DNA of 64,000 bases from positions 1 to 64,000 of the forward strand of contig NZ_SRYG01000013.1 of assembly GCF_004793885.1 (NCBI RefSeq). Reading direction: 5' to 3'. Numbering within the stretch: the stretch's first letter is position 1; each line of letters starts with the position of its first letter. Under the pieces are notes generated by a model that was not told the DNA's origin, searched no databases, and worked only from the letters and a program-made list of their open reading frames with translations. This stretch comes from Dubosiella muris. GTDB taxonomy: Bacteria; Bacillota_I; Bacilli_A; Erysipelotrichales; Erysipelotrichaceae. A program made the position numbers and the translations under genes. Below are positions 1 through 9,062 of this stretch, piece after piece.

Positions 1-3000
1 TGTTTTTCGCTTCCTCGCATGCCTTTTTCAGCGCGTCGGCATCGACAACCGGCTGCTCCGGCTTCTTCAACGCCTTTTGCGCATCATTCAGCGTTTTCGT
101 GGCTTCATCCACCGCGTCCTGGCTCGCCTTGTCGTCTTTGGCGACTTCGTTCGCCTTGTTCAACGCGGTTGCGAACACCTTCCAGCTTTCCGGCGTGTAG
201 TCCGCTTCATTCAGCTTGCCGGCCGCCTCGATGGCCGCATTCAAATCCGTCTTGTCTACAACGACCGGCTGTTCCGCCGTCGTGACCATAAAGTTTTTGA
301 ATGACGCTTTGCCATCCCACAGACCCAGTCCGACATGGGCTGTATCAAAGTGGGAATCGACGGCATCGTAGGTATGCTTTAACACTTCTTTTCCATCCAC
401 AGACACGGTGACGCTCTTTCCTTTTTTGGTGATTTCCACATTGTGGTAGGTATCGTCACACAGTGGCTTATCCAGCTCGACGGTCGCGTCATCTCCACCG
501 CCAAACCGGAACAGACGCAGCGCGTTGTCTTGTGTCAGCTGCACGGCATACGCCTCCTTGTCGAAAGGACTGCCGTTGGAGGCAAAGAAGATGTTGACCA
601 GTCCCGAACCGAATTTCACATCGGTCGACACGGTGTAATCCTTGTCAAATGTTTCCTTGGACAGCCAGAAGGCGTTTTGCCCTTTGTTGTCGTTGATAAG
701 CTCGTCGTTTTCAATGACCCAGTTGCCATCGGTCACCGTGTCGTTCACGTTGGTGTTGAAATTGTCTTCCTTGACCGTGATCGCGAATTCCAGTTTAAGC
801 GCCGGATCCGACTTCGCCTGGACGGTGATCGTCGCCGTGCCCGCTTTGTGTCCGCTCACGATTCCGTTTTCATCGACCGACGCGACATCCGGGTTATCTG
901 AAGACCATTCCACGCTCTGATCCGTATCAACCGGAAGAATGTAAGCCGAAAGCTGTTTCGTTTTTCCGGTATAAATCGTTTGTTCTCTGGCGTCCGACGA
1001 ATCAATTATCGTGCCGACATTTTCTTTTTCCCAAATCGAATCCAGCGGATAGACCGTCAAATCCACCTGGCAAGGATCACCTTCCACCACAACGCTTGCG
1101 CCACGGGAAGTTGGAAGCGGGAAGATCTGGTTCGCGCCCGCCGCCGTGTAACCGTTGGCAAACACTTCCACACTGCTTGCGTCCACAAACAAGTGGAGGT
1201 CGATCGACCCGTCCGCGTTGCGTGTCGTCTTGCTTCTTTGAATCAGATCCGACAAATCCTGGCTGTTCGTCTCGGCAAATTTATTCGAAATTTGAATGCC
1301 GGATTTGGAACGGTTGAGTGTCAGCGTATTGTTTTCCACATCGTAAATAACGGCTGTTTCTTCGCCATTGGCGCCTGTGCGCACTTTAAATCCGACCTTC
1401 TTCGTGCCGCTTTCCGGGATAAAGCGCGATACGATTTCATAGCTTGTTCCCTGGAAATCTTTCAACAAATCGTTGTCCGCGCCGACTTTGTCTGATTTTT
1501 CCACACCTGTGCCTCGAAGCTGTTCATACGCGTCGATTGGTGTTTGCGTCAGACGATATACGCCATTGGCGTCCCGCACCAATCCGATTTTCAAATGCAG
1601 GTTGAACGTTCCATTGTATTTCTGTCCTACCGTGTCGGCGACCTGATCGCAGTAGTCGTCCCACGTGTTCATCCAGTTCAATTCGATAATATCCGGAATG
1701 GTCGGGTTGGCCGCGGTTCCAAAGCTGGACTCGTAATACGTCATCGCCGCGTAGGAATCGCGTCCAAAATTCATGACGCCATCCTTGTCCTTGTAGTAGT
1801 CGTCCGGCACGAACGTCCATTTTCCATCGACTTCCTTCAAGTCGCCGACTTTGTAAAAACGCCCGCCTCTGGAAAGAATCCACTTCACTGTGCCGTCGAC
1901 TTGCTGCGGATACAAATCCGGACATTCGGTATGCAAATCGTTGTACGCCGACTCCTCTTTCCAGTTCACCATGTCGTCGCTTGAATAAATGCGCAGTGGT
2001 CCGCCCGCCACGACCATGAACCATTTGCCTTCCCAGTTGAATACTTTCGGATCGCGGAAATCTTTGTTGTAGAGGGAATCGTCGCTCCAGTCCGCCGCGA
2101 TTTTATCCGATTTTTTCCACGTCTTGCCTTCATCCTCGCTGTACGCGAGCTTGATTCGCTGGCCGTTGCCGTTTACCGTAATGTACGCGATCAATCCGCC
2201 TTTGCTCGTTTTAAACAATTTGGACGCGTTGGTTTCGTCCACCGCCACGCAGCCCGAAAACATCGTTCCGTTCATATCCGGATAAAAAGCGACTGGTTCC
2301 TCCTCCCAATGAAGAAGATCGGTGCTGGTCGCGTGCATCCAGTGCATCGGTCCCCACTTGGTGTCGTCGTAGAACTGATAAAACATGTGGTATTTTCCAT
2401 TGTATTTGACAAGGCCGTTTGGATCGTTGGCCCATCCTTCCTTGACCGAATAATGGAACTGTCCGCGATATGGCTCATTGTAGTAGGTGGATTCTTTCGC
2501 GAACCGGTGCACATTCAGACGATACGTCCTTGAAACGCCCCCCTGCTCGATTGTCATCGTAATCCAGTTGGCGCCTTCGGCGATTGGAATATCCTGTCCG
2601 GCGGCGTACGTCGTTCCATCCTTTTCAAACGTCACGTTCGCGCCTTCTTTGATTTGCGCTTCCAAATAAACCGTTTGGGCGTCGTTTTTCACGTACTGCA
2701 TCCATGTCGGCGATTCCGGGAAAAACTGCGCTTTCTTATCGACCGTGCCTGTATGGGATTTGACATCCACATCCAAAACGACCGGCGTGTTGTTTTCGTT
2801 AAGAACGGTGAATTTCGTGTTTTGGAACACGGCCTCGCTGTTCCAGTTCAACAAGCCGTAATAGCCTTTCGTCACGATCGTGTTTTGTCCAAGATCGTCC
2901 TTTTGCATCGTAAAGTCGCCAAGATTGGCGATGAGAACACCGTTGACCCAATACTGGATCGACCCGTCGATGCACACGACTTTCAAATGGTACGTATCCG

Positions 3001-5119
3001 CTTTTTCGACTTCCTTTTCGGTAATCAGCTGCTGGGCCTGGTCAGCCTCCCAGCGCCAGAATTTCGCCTTATGGCTGCCGGCATCCACATTGACCGCGTA
3101 GCCTTCCTTGCCGTTTTCGGTATTGGAAAAGCGGAACAACAGTCCGGCCGCCCCCGTATCGCCCCGGTAAGAAAGATCGGTTTCGTACACAAAGTTCTCT
3201 CCTTCCATTTGCGAAATGAGGAACGTGTCGCCTTTTCCTGTGGCGTCCGAAAAAAGTCCATCATCGCTCATCGACCAGCTTCCGCCTTGCGCGACCGATT
3301 CACCCAAATTGTTATCCCACCGATTATCCGTCTCGATTGGCTTCTTTTCCTGTTCGACTGTGCGATCCGTGAACCGGACATTCGAGAACGCCGCCTTGGC
3401 GCAAAATGTCAGCAATCCGACATAGCCGCCTTCCCAGTTTTCGATCGTCCCGGTCGCTGTGTGCATATTCGCACCCACGTTGCCAAATGTATATGTCAAA
3501 GAACCGTCTGCTTTCACGTCCACCGCCAGATGCAGTGGTTTGGTCGCATCGACATCGTCGACACGTCCGCCCGAAAGAATGTCGCGTCCCGCGCCGAATA
3601 CGCGGAAATAGTCCGCCTCGTTTTTCCGCCTTGTATCGACGTTCGCTCCATACCACTTTGTGCCCGGCTGTTTTTTATTGGCCGCGCCAAACACGAGCGC
3701 CGCCGACATCTGGTCGCCTTCCTCGCCTTCGCCAGTTCCTGCCAGCAGCTGCACATCCGCCTCGAAATGGAAATCATTCGACGGGGTTTTCTGCGTGCTC
3801 AGCATCGCGAAATGATCGCCAGCCGCGTCCAGGATCAGCGCGTTTTGATCCACCGTGCTTCCCCCCGCGCCGACATTGTTGAAGTCTTCCGGCTTCACAT
3901 CGTCCGCGCTTTTCAAAGCGGCTTTCGCGTCGTTCAACGCCTGCAGCGCCTGGGCCACCGTTTCCTCGCTCGCCGTGTCGTTATTTGCGACTTCTTTGGC
4001 CTTGTTCAACGCTTCCGTGAATGTTTTCCAGCTTTCTGTCGTGTATTCGGCTTCGTTCAGCTTGCCTGCCTCTTCGATTGCCTTGTTCAGGTCGGTCTTG
4101 TCCACACTTGGCTGGACCGGCTTTTTCTCTAATGCGGTTTGCGCCTCTGTCAGTGCTTTCGCCGCGTTATTCACGGCTTCTTGATTCGCCGTGTCGTCAT
4201 TTGTGACTTCTTTGGCCTTGTTCAACGCTTCCGTGAACACTTCCCAGCTTTCTGTCGTATAGTCGGCTTCGTTCAGCTTGCCTGCCTCTTCGATCGCCTT
4301 GTTCAGGTCAGTCTTGTCCACACTTGGCTGGATCGGTTTTTCCTTCAGAGCCTCTTTCGCTGCTTGCAGCTGCGTGAGCGCCGCATTGATTTCTTCCTGG
4401 CTGACTGCTTTTTGTGCCACTTGCAATGCATCCACAAGCGCCTGCCAGCTCTCCGCCTCATAGTCCGCTTCACTTAGCGTCTGGCACTCCGCTATCAGTG
4501 CGTCCAAATCCGTGCGATCGGGAGCGGGTGGCTGCTCTTCCTCTTTTTCCAGCACAATGTTCGAGAAAGTCGCGCTGGAGGAATAAGTCATTAAGCCGAT
4601 CCTTCCGCCATTGTAGCCTTCTTTTAATTCCGAACTGCAAACCAGTATCCCGTTGATCCAATAAGAAACGGTTCCCGCGGACGCCACTTGCACTTTCAAG
4701 GTGAAAGGCTGCGACAAGTCGATTCCATTGGCCTCAAACCATGTATTGGCTTGTCCTTTATCTCCCGGGCAGACCGCTTCGTGGGTCAAAGAATTGCCCC
4801 AAAGTCTGGCCGGATTGTTCCAGTCTATCTTCTTATGCACATTGGCCCGCATATCCCCGAATGCCAGCGCGGCCGATTGCTGACCGGCTTCAAAGTCGTT
4901 GAACGTCACCGTCGCCTGGTATGTGAAATACTTCGCCTCGCCCAGCTCGTCAAGCCACAACTCATTATCTCCGCCTGTGTTGTCAACCGTCACGCTTCCA
5001 ACGGTCAAGGTTTCCGCATGGACCGGCCATGATGCCAACGGTCCAGCGACTGTACCAAGACTAAGCATAGCGGCGAGCACCGCGTTACCCGTTCGAATCA
5101 ATATTCTCTTCTTCTCCAT
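1..5119 (-). CDS. Secreted multidomain GH32 fructanase (levanase/inulinase type), 3' end off window
   Basis: About 1,706 residues are visible. The start is the ATG at 5119, about 10 nt after an AGGAG. Order of modules: signal peptide (1-33, ending near VHA), concanavalin/LamG-like domain (about 35-190), three FIVAR modules (about 200-400), two more concanavalin-like domains (about 410-780), a cadherin-like beta-sandwich (about 800-885), the GH32 catalytic domain, a GH32 C-terminal sandwich, a BIG2-like Ig domain, another concanavalin-like domain and a fourth FIVAR module at the edge. The catalytic motifs are WANDPNG (nucleophile Asp about 899), FRDP (about 1021) and ECPD (acid/base Glu about 1065). 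The family hydrolyses beta-fructans outside the cell. Wall anchoring (LPXTG) would lie beyond position 1 and cannot be seen. The choice between levan and inulin is not decidable from sequence alone. Confidence 0.93.
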   Translation of the reverse strand, partial: MEKKRILIRTGNAVLAAMLSLGTVAGPLASWPVHAETLTVGSVTVDNTGGDNELWLDELGEAKYFTYQATVTFNDFEAGQQSAALAFGDMRANVHKKIDWNNPARLWGNSLTHEAVCPGDKGQANTWFEANGIDLSQPFTLKVQVASAGTVSYWINGILVCSSELKEGYNGGRIGLMTYSSSATFSNIVLEKEEEQPPAPDRTDLDALIAECQTLSEADYEAESWQALVDALQVAQKAVSQEEINAALTQLQAAKEALKEKPIQPSVDKTDLNKAIEEAGKLNEADYTTESWEVFTEALNKAKEVTNDDTANQEAVNNAAKALTEAQTALEKKPVQPSVDKTDLNKAIEEAGKLNEAEYTTESWKTFTEALNKAKEVANNDTASEETVAQALQALNDAKAALKSADDVKPEDFNNVGAGGSTVDQNALILDAAGDHFAMLSTQKTPSNDFHFEADVQLLAGTGEGEEGDQMSAALVFGAANKKQPGTKWYGANVDTRRKNEADYFRVFGAGRDILSGGRVDDVDATKPLHLAVDVKADGSLTYTFGNVGANMHTATGTIENWEGGYVGLLTFCAKAAFSNVRFTDRTVEQEKKPIETDNRWDNNLGESVAQGGSWSMSDDGLFSDATGKGDTFLISQMEGENFVYETDLSYRGDTGAAGLLFRFSNTENGKEGYAVNVDAGSHKAKFWRWEADQAQQLITEKEVEKADTYHLKVVCIDGSIQYWVNGVLIANLGDFTMQKDDLGQNTIVTKGYYGLLNWNSEAVFQNTKFTVLNENNTPVVLDVDVKSHTGTVDKKAQFFPESPTWMQYVKNDAQTVYLEAQIKEGANVTFEKDGTTYAAGQDIPIAEGANWITMTIEQGGVSRTYRLNVHRFAKESTYYNEPYRGQFHYSVKEGWANDPNGLVKYNGKYHMFYQFYDDTKWGPMHWMHATSTDLLHWEEEPVAFYPDMNGTMFSGCVAVDETNASKLFKTSKGGLIAYITVNGNGQRIKLAYSEDEGKTWKKSDKIAADWSDDSLYNKDFRDPKVFNWEGKWFMVVAGGPLRIYSSDDMVNWKEESAYNDLHTECPDLYPQQVDGTVKWILSRGGRFYKVGDLKEVDGKWTFVPDDYYKDKDGVMNFGRDSYAAMTYYESSFGTAANPTIPDIIELNWMNTWDDYCDQVADTVGQKYNGTFNLHLKIGLVRDANGVYRLTQTPIDAYEQLRGTGVEKSDKVGADNDLLKDFQGTSYEIVSRFIPESGTKKVGFKVRTGANGEETAVIYDVENNTLTLNRSKSGIQISNKFAETNSQDLSDLIQRSKTTRNADGSIDLHLFVDASSVEVFANGYTAAGANQIFPLPTSRGASVVVEGDPCQVDLTVYPLDSIWEKENVGTIIDSSDAREQTIYTGKTKQLSAYILPVDTDQSVEWSSDNPDVASVDENGIVSGHKAGTATITVQAKSDPALKLEFAITVKEDNFNTNVNDTVTDGNWVIENDELINDNKGQNAFWLSKETFDKDYTVSTDVKFGSGLVNIFFASNGSPFDKEAYAVQLTQDNALRLFRFGGGDDATVELDKPLCDDTYHNVEITKKGKSVTVSVDGKEVLKHTYDAVDSHFDTAHVGLGLWDGKASFKNFMVTTAEQPVVVDKTDLNAAIEAAGKLNEADYTPESWKVFATALNKANEVAKDDKASQDAVDEATKTLNDAQKALKKPEQPVVDADALKKACEEAKN
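3971..4332 (-). repeat. Tandem FIVAR-module duplication, 216-bp period
   Basis: Bases 3971-4116 and 4187-4332 are nearly identical at DNA level with an offset of 216 bp (72 codons). They encode adjacent FIVAR modules (DKTDLNKAIEEAGKLNEA...). A more diverged FIVAR lies at about 4340-4521 and another at about 60-270. The near-identity points to recent tandem duplication inside the fructanase gene. Confidence 0.85.
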
Positions 5120-5140
5120 CTTCCCATCTCTCCTTTGTTG

Positions 5141-5176
5141 GATATCAGTATATCTGTCCTTATTCGATATCAGTAT
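5141..5176. promoter_or_regulatory. Direct repeats GATATCAGTAT upstream of the fructanase gene
   Basis: GATATCAGTAT occurs at 5141-5151 and 5166-5176, a 25-bp period, in the 5' region of the fructanase gene. It may be a regulator site or a chance repeat; no known regulator is matched. Confidence 0.35.
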
Positions 5177-5197
5177 TTCATAAGAAGAAATAAGTAA

Positions 5198-5220
5198 AAA
5201 GTGATAATTGTCATCACTTT
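5198..5220. promoter_or_regulatory. Perfect dyad AAAGTGAT-N7-ATCACTTT
   Basis: A perfect 8-bp inverted repeat with a 7-bp spacer, about 80-100 bp upstream of the fructanase start. It has no T-run, so an operator is likelier than a terminator. The regulator is unknown. Confidence 0.45.
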
Positions 5221-5392
5221 CCAAAAGAAAAGGAGGTTCCGTTTTTGATGCCTTCAAGCAACCGCTTCTCTCGCATGTCACAAACCTCTATATAGGTAAT
5301 AATCCACCACTCTTTTATTGGATTTCATTATTGTCTTGCATATTAAAAAAGCATCATGACGGGTGCCATGATGCCGGACTGTTACGCGGGTT

Positions 5393-5665
5393 GTTTCATT
5401 TTGAAAAACGATTTTACCTGGGATAACGATTGATTGGTGATTCGCGCAATCTTTTTTCTTCGCGTAAATTGCGCATAATGGATTCCCGCTCTTGCGCACG
5501 TCCCTCGGCACGCCCTTCTCTACGTCCTTCGTTCTTGGACTCTCTTTCAAATTCTCTCATGATCTCGCACATGGCATTCACTCCTTTCGGTTTCTTTTTA
5601 AAATACGATACGGCTTCTCTAAGCTCATCATAAAACATATCATCCAAGTTTGCACAGTTAACGCG
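5393..5665 (-). pseudogene. Truncated, frameshifted Rpn-family C-terminal fragment
   Basis: The minus strand encodes DDMFYDELREAVSYFKK and EIMREFERES, nearly identical in DNA and protein to the C-terminal part of the neighbouring gene at 5716-6531. All of the nuclease core is missing. After the stretch ending SIMRNL the frame changes: the last conserved part (ITNQSLSQVKSFFK, matching VTGQTVSKVETFF in the intact copy) lies in a different frame. This is a remnant of a partial duplication. Confidence 0.8.
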
Positions 5666-5669
5666 TAAA

Positions 5670-5703
5670 AATAAAACCTTCAACCCAGGGAATGGATTGA
5701 AGG
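5670..5703 (-). terminator. Terminator of the Rpn-family gene
   Basis: Arms CCTTCAA (5677-5683) and TTGAAGG (5697-5703), followed on the minus strand by TTTTATTTTT. Confidence 0.8.
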
Positions 5704-5715
5704 CGGAAAACAGTT

Positions 5716-6531
5716 TTATCCTTTATTCAATGCTTGTTTTTGGAAAAACGTTTCGACTTTGGAAACAGTTTGTCCCGTTACTTCGGCGATCGTAGGACAA
5801 TCCATGCCTTTGGCATACAATTTGCGCATAATGGCTTCCATGCGTTTCTTTGCTTTTTTACGTTCTTCTGCACGCCCCTTGTTTCGGGACTCCTTTTCAA
5901 ATTCTCTCATAATCTCGCACATGGCATTCACTCCTTTCGGTTCCTTTTTAAAATACGATACGGCTTCTCTAAGCTCATCATAAAACATGTCGTCCGGGTT
6001 TGTACAGTGGAAATCATGCATCAGCTTTCCAATCGCGTCATCGCCCCGGTATTCTCCATTCACAAAGCGGATATGCGCTTTCGTATGCAGGATCCGTTTC
6101 CATTTCCGATCGAACCATTCATACGTGTAAAATGGCTCGTTTCGACGCATAAAATCTTTTCTTGTCAGGAAAACGACCCACGATTCGTTCAACGCGCAAA
6201 ACGGTTCGTTTGGCTTCACCATATGGGAAACGAGCACGCTCAAATTGAACAACGCCCGCTGTCCAAGAGCCCTCCTGCCGTTTTCAATCTCAAAGTTGTA
6301 CAAGTTGCCTTCCATATCCTCGACAAACAAATCGTAGCGGACATGCCGAAAAAACGGCAGTCCCTTCTTTACCTCCATCCCCCATCGCTTGACAACGAGG
6401 TCGGGCTTGCCGGTCAGGATGCGTGCCAGCAACGTGATGGCCGGTTTGCTGCGGGAAAACACTTCGTACATGAAAAAGTCGCTAAACAACGTGAATTGCT
6501 GAATCATAAAGTAGTATTGATGATTGTTCAA
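5716..6531 (-). CDS. Rpn-family PD-(D/E)XK nuclease/putative transposase
   Basis: 271 aa, TTG start at 6531 with GGAGGT six bases upstream. The N-terminal half holds a PD-(D/E)XK-like core (residues about 40-90: RYDLFVED followed by the ExE strand NFEIEN). The C-terminal part (about 180-255) is helical and charged with a conserved DDMFYDELREAVSYF segment and a short HTH-like tail (CPTIAEVTGQTVSKVE). Rpn proteins promote recombination and DNA cleavage in E. coli (family knowledge); activity here is inferred. It is transcribed alone, with its own promoter, a leader of about 200 nt and a terminator. Confidence 0.82.
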   Translation of the reverse strand: MNNHQYYFMIQQFTLFSDFFMYEVFSRSKPAITLLARILTGKPDLVVKRWGMEVKKGLPFFRHVRYDLFVEDMEGNLYNFEIENGRRALGQRALFNLSVLVSHMVKPNEPFCALNESWVVFLTRKDFMRRNEPFYTYEWFDRKWKRILHTKAHIRFVNGEYRGDDAIGKLMHDFHCTNPDDMFYDELREAVSYFKKEPKGVNAMCEIMREFEKESRNKGRAEERKKAKKRMEAIMRKLYAKGMDCPTIAEVTGQTVSKVETFFQKQALNKG

Positions 6532-6735
6532 GTAAGCACCTCCAAAAATTATTTCAATGAAACCAAGATCGCAAAAGATCCATTTCTGTTTTCATGCGGT
6601 GCTTTGATCTAAAAAAGTGAAGAGGAAAAAATCAAAGGAAGCCATAAAAAGACAAGAGAGGAAAGAACCTGGGGAAAAAGAACGGAATCTTTCGATGATT
6701 GGAATCAGGCTCCGCCGGAAGGCGGATGTGGACAA

Positions 6736-6765
6736 ACTATAGCATGAAAAAAATGAGGACGTCAA
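6736..6765 (-). promoter_or_regulatory. Sigma-A promoter for the Rpn-family gene
   Basis: TTGACG (6765-6760), an 18-bp spacer, and TATAGT (6741-6736). The predicted transcript has a leader of about 200 nt that contains a hairpin TCCGCC-TTCC-GGCGGA near 6711-6726. Confidence 0.6.
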
Positions 6766-6767
6766 CA

Positions 6768-6800
6768 GAAAAAGTGGAAGAACCCAATATCCTTCCACTT
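6768..6800 (-). terminator. Terminator of the metY-metA unit
   Basis: AAGTGGAAG (6772-6780) and CTTCCACTT (6792-6800) with an 11-nt loop, followed by TTTTTCTG on the minus strand. Confidence 0.85.
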
Positions 6801-6827
6801 GTTAAACCGGAACTTCCCTTTTTTCAT

Positions 6828-7766
6828 TTACTTTTTAAATTCCTTAAGCAGCTCGATCTTTTCCAAATCGTATGGCGTCGTCTGGTAGACGATGTAGTTG
6901 AGCCAGTTGGCATACAGCAAGTTCGCACTCGAACGCCACGTCATTCGAATCGGCTTCGTATCGTCGTCGTCCTCATAGTAGTTGTACGGCACGTGGATCG
7001 GCAGTCCGAGTTTTTTGTCGCGCAAATACTCGTTTTCCAGCGTATGCGGGTCGTATTCGGCATGTCCGGTAATAAACACTTGCCGGCCGCCTTCGGTGGA
7101 AACGGCGAACACACCCGCCTGCGGACTGGATGCGAGAATCTTGAGGGTGGGCACTTGTTCGATATCCTCCCTTTTGATCGTCGTATGGCGCGAATGAGGC
7201 ACCATGAACGTGTCGTCGAACCCCCGAAACAAAATCGAGGACGACCGTTCGACCTGGTGCGGATACACGCCAAACAGCTTTTCCTCTAAATCGCGTTTTT
7301 GAATGCCATAGTGGTAGTACAGGCCGGCTTGCGCGCCCCAGCAAATGTGGAAGCACGAATACACATTCGTTTTCGACCACTCCATGATCTCGCAAAGCTC
7401 GTCCCAGTACTCGACATCCTCAAATGGCATTTGCTCGACGGGTGCCCCCGTGATGATGAGCGCGTCGTACTTGTTGTCCCGGATCTGGTCGAACGTCTGA
7501 TAAAACTTGCCCAGATGGTTGCTCGACACATGCCTGGACTCGTGGCTTTTCGTATGGATGAATTCCAGCTCGACCTGGATCGGCGTGTTGCCCAGCAGGC
7601 GGGCGAGCTGCGTTTCCGTCTCGATCTTGGTCGGCATGAGGTTGAGCAGGACGACATGAAGCGGACGGATGTCCTGGGAAAGCGCCCGCTTTTCCGTCAT
7701 GACGAAAATGTTTTCATCCAGCAGTGTCCGGGTCGCCGGCAAGTCCTCCGGAATCTTGATTGGCAT
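6828..7766 (-). CDS. metA: Homoserine O-acetyltransferase (MetA family)
   Basis: 312 aa. The start is ATG 7766, placed by SD GGAGG at 7776-7780 and by coupling to the upstream stop (TGAC-ATG). It activates homoserine for methionine synthesis in the cytoplasm. Catalytic Cys142 (CFHICWGAQ), His235 and Glu237 (HAEYDP) are present at the numbering usual for the family. Residue 111 is Glu (ITGAPVE). In characterised MetA proteins Glu111 gives acetyl-CoA preference and Gly111 succinyl-CoA preference. Together with the sulfhydrylase just upstream this supports O-acetylhomoserine as the intermediate. Confidence 0.95.
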   Translation of the reverse strand: MPIKIPEDLPATRTLLDENIFVMTEKRALSQDIRPLHVVLLNLMPTKIETETQLARLLGNTPIQVELEFIHTKSHESRHVSSNHLGKFYQTFDQIRDNKYDALIITGAPVEQMPFEDVEYWDELCEIMEWSKTNVYSCFHICWGAQAGLYYHYGIQKRDLEEKLFGVYPHQVERSSSILFRGFDDTFMVPHSRHTTIKREDIEQVPTLKILASSPQAGVFAVSTEGGRQVFITGHAEYDPHTLENEYLRDKKLGLPIHVPYNYYEDDDDTKPIRMTWRSSANLLYANWLNYIVYQTTPYDLEKIELLKEFKK

Positions 7767-7767
7767 G

Positions 7768-9051
7768 TCAGCACGCCTCCAGCGCCTGGGCGATGTCGTC
7801 AAGCAAGTCCTGCGTGTCTTCCAATCCGCACGACAGCCGCACCAGACCGCCGCTGATGCCCGCCGCGCGAAGCTCTTCCTCATTCATTTGCCGGTGTGTC
7901 GTGCTGGCCGGATTGAGCACGCAGCTGCGCGCGTCGGCGACGTGCGTTTCGATCGCCGCGATCCGCAACCGTTCCATAAATGTTTTCGCCGCCTCTTTGC
8001 CGCCAACCAGCTCGAACGACACGACGCCGCACGATCCGTTTGGCAAGTACTTTTGTCCCAGTTCATAGCATGGATCGCCCGGCAGTCCGCAATATGTCAC
8101 CGACCGCACTTTCGGATGGTTCGATAAAAACTCCGCCACTTTTTGCCCGTTTTCGCAATGGCGCGGCATCCGCACATGCAGCGATTCCAGCCCCAAATTC
8201 AAATAAAACGCGTTTTGCGGCGATTGAATACAGCCCAGATCGCGCATAAGCTGAGCGGTCGCTTTCGTAATGTACGCGCCCTCTTTGCCAAACGCCTTCG
8301 TGTACGTGACGCCATGATAGCTTTCATCCGGCGTCGTCAATCCCGGAAACTTGCTCGCGTAGGCGTCCCAGTCGAAATTTCCCGAGTCGACGATGGCGCC
8401 GCCAACCGCCGCGCCATGGCCATCCATGTATTTGGTCGTCGAATGCGTCACGATGTCGCCTCCCCACTCGAACGGACGGCAGTTGATTGGCGTCGCGAAC
8501 GTGTTGTCGACAATCAGCGGCACGCCATGGGCGTGGGCGACTTTGGCGAACTTCTCGATATCAAGCACCTTCAGCGCCGGATTGGCGATCGTTTCGCCAA
8601 ACATCGCCTTCGTGTTGTCCTGAAAAGCGGCCGCCAGCTCTTCCTCGGACGCGTCGGGATCGACGAACGTGAAGTCGATACCCATGCGCTTGAGCGTGAC
8701 GGCGAACAAGTTGTACGTCCCGCCGTAAATCGACGTCGAACAGACGACATGGTCGCCCGCGCCGGCGATATTAAAGATGGCGAAAAAATTCGCCGCCTGG
8801 CCCGACGATGTCAGCATGGCTGCGCTGCCACCCTCCAGCTCGCAAATCTTGGCCGCGACGCTGTCGTTGGTCGGATTTTGCAGACGGGTATAAAAATATC
8901 CGGTCGCCTCCAGGTCGAACAGCGCGCCCATATCATCCGCCAAATCGTATTTAAATGTCGTGGACTGCACGATGGGAACTTGTCTTGGTTCCCCGTTTCC
9001 CGGCCGATAGCCTCCCTGCACGCTAATCGTGCCAATTCCTTGTTTGCTCAT
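7768..9051 (-). CDS. metY: O-acetylhomoserine sulfhydrylase (PLP-dependent)
   Basis: 427 aa. Start ATG 9051 with GGAGG at 9060-9064; longer reading would enter the T-box leader. It belongs to the Cys/Met-metabolism PLP family, fold type I. The PLP lysine is in THSTTKYMDGHG (Lys about 207), preceded by VDNTFATP. It makes homocysteine from O-acetylhomoserine and sulfide. The long insert (residues about 215-260) is typical of MetY and unlike the shorter gamma-synthases. It is first in the T-box-controlled metY-metA operon. Confidence 0.94.
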   Translation of the reverse strand: MSKQGIGTISVQGGYRPGNGEPRQVPIVQSTTFKYDLADDMGALFDLEATGYFYTRLQNPTNDSVAAKICELEGGSAAMLTSSGQAANFFAIFNIAGAGDHVVCSTSIYGGTYNLFAVTLKRMGIDFTFVDPDASEEELAAAFQDNTKAMFGETIANPALKVLDIEKFAKVAHAHGVPLIVDNTFATPINCRPFEWGGDIVTHSTTKYMDGHGAAVGGAIVDSGNFDWDAYASKFPGLTTPDESYHGVTYTKAFGKEGAYITKATAQLMRDLGCIQSPQNAFYLNLGLESLHVRMPRHCENGQKVAEFLSNHPKVRSVTYCGLPGDPCYELGQKYLPNGSCGVVSFELVGGKEAAKTFMERLRIAAIETHVADARSCVLNPASTTHRQMNEEELRAAGISGGLVRLSCGLEDTQDLLDDIAQALEAC

Positions 9052-9062
9052 TTCATATCCTC

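Noticed and set aside
2654-4132. 492-codon + strand ORF
   Set aside because: Antisense to the fructanase gene, whose minus-strand reading has clear domains and catalytic motifs.
6592-6798. 68-codon hydrophobic ORF on the minus strand
   Set aside because: Its start lies upstream of the promoter that serves the Rpn gene and in the metA terminator; no SD.
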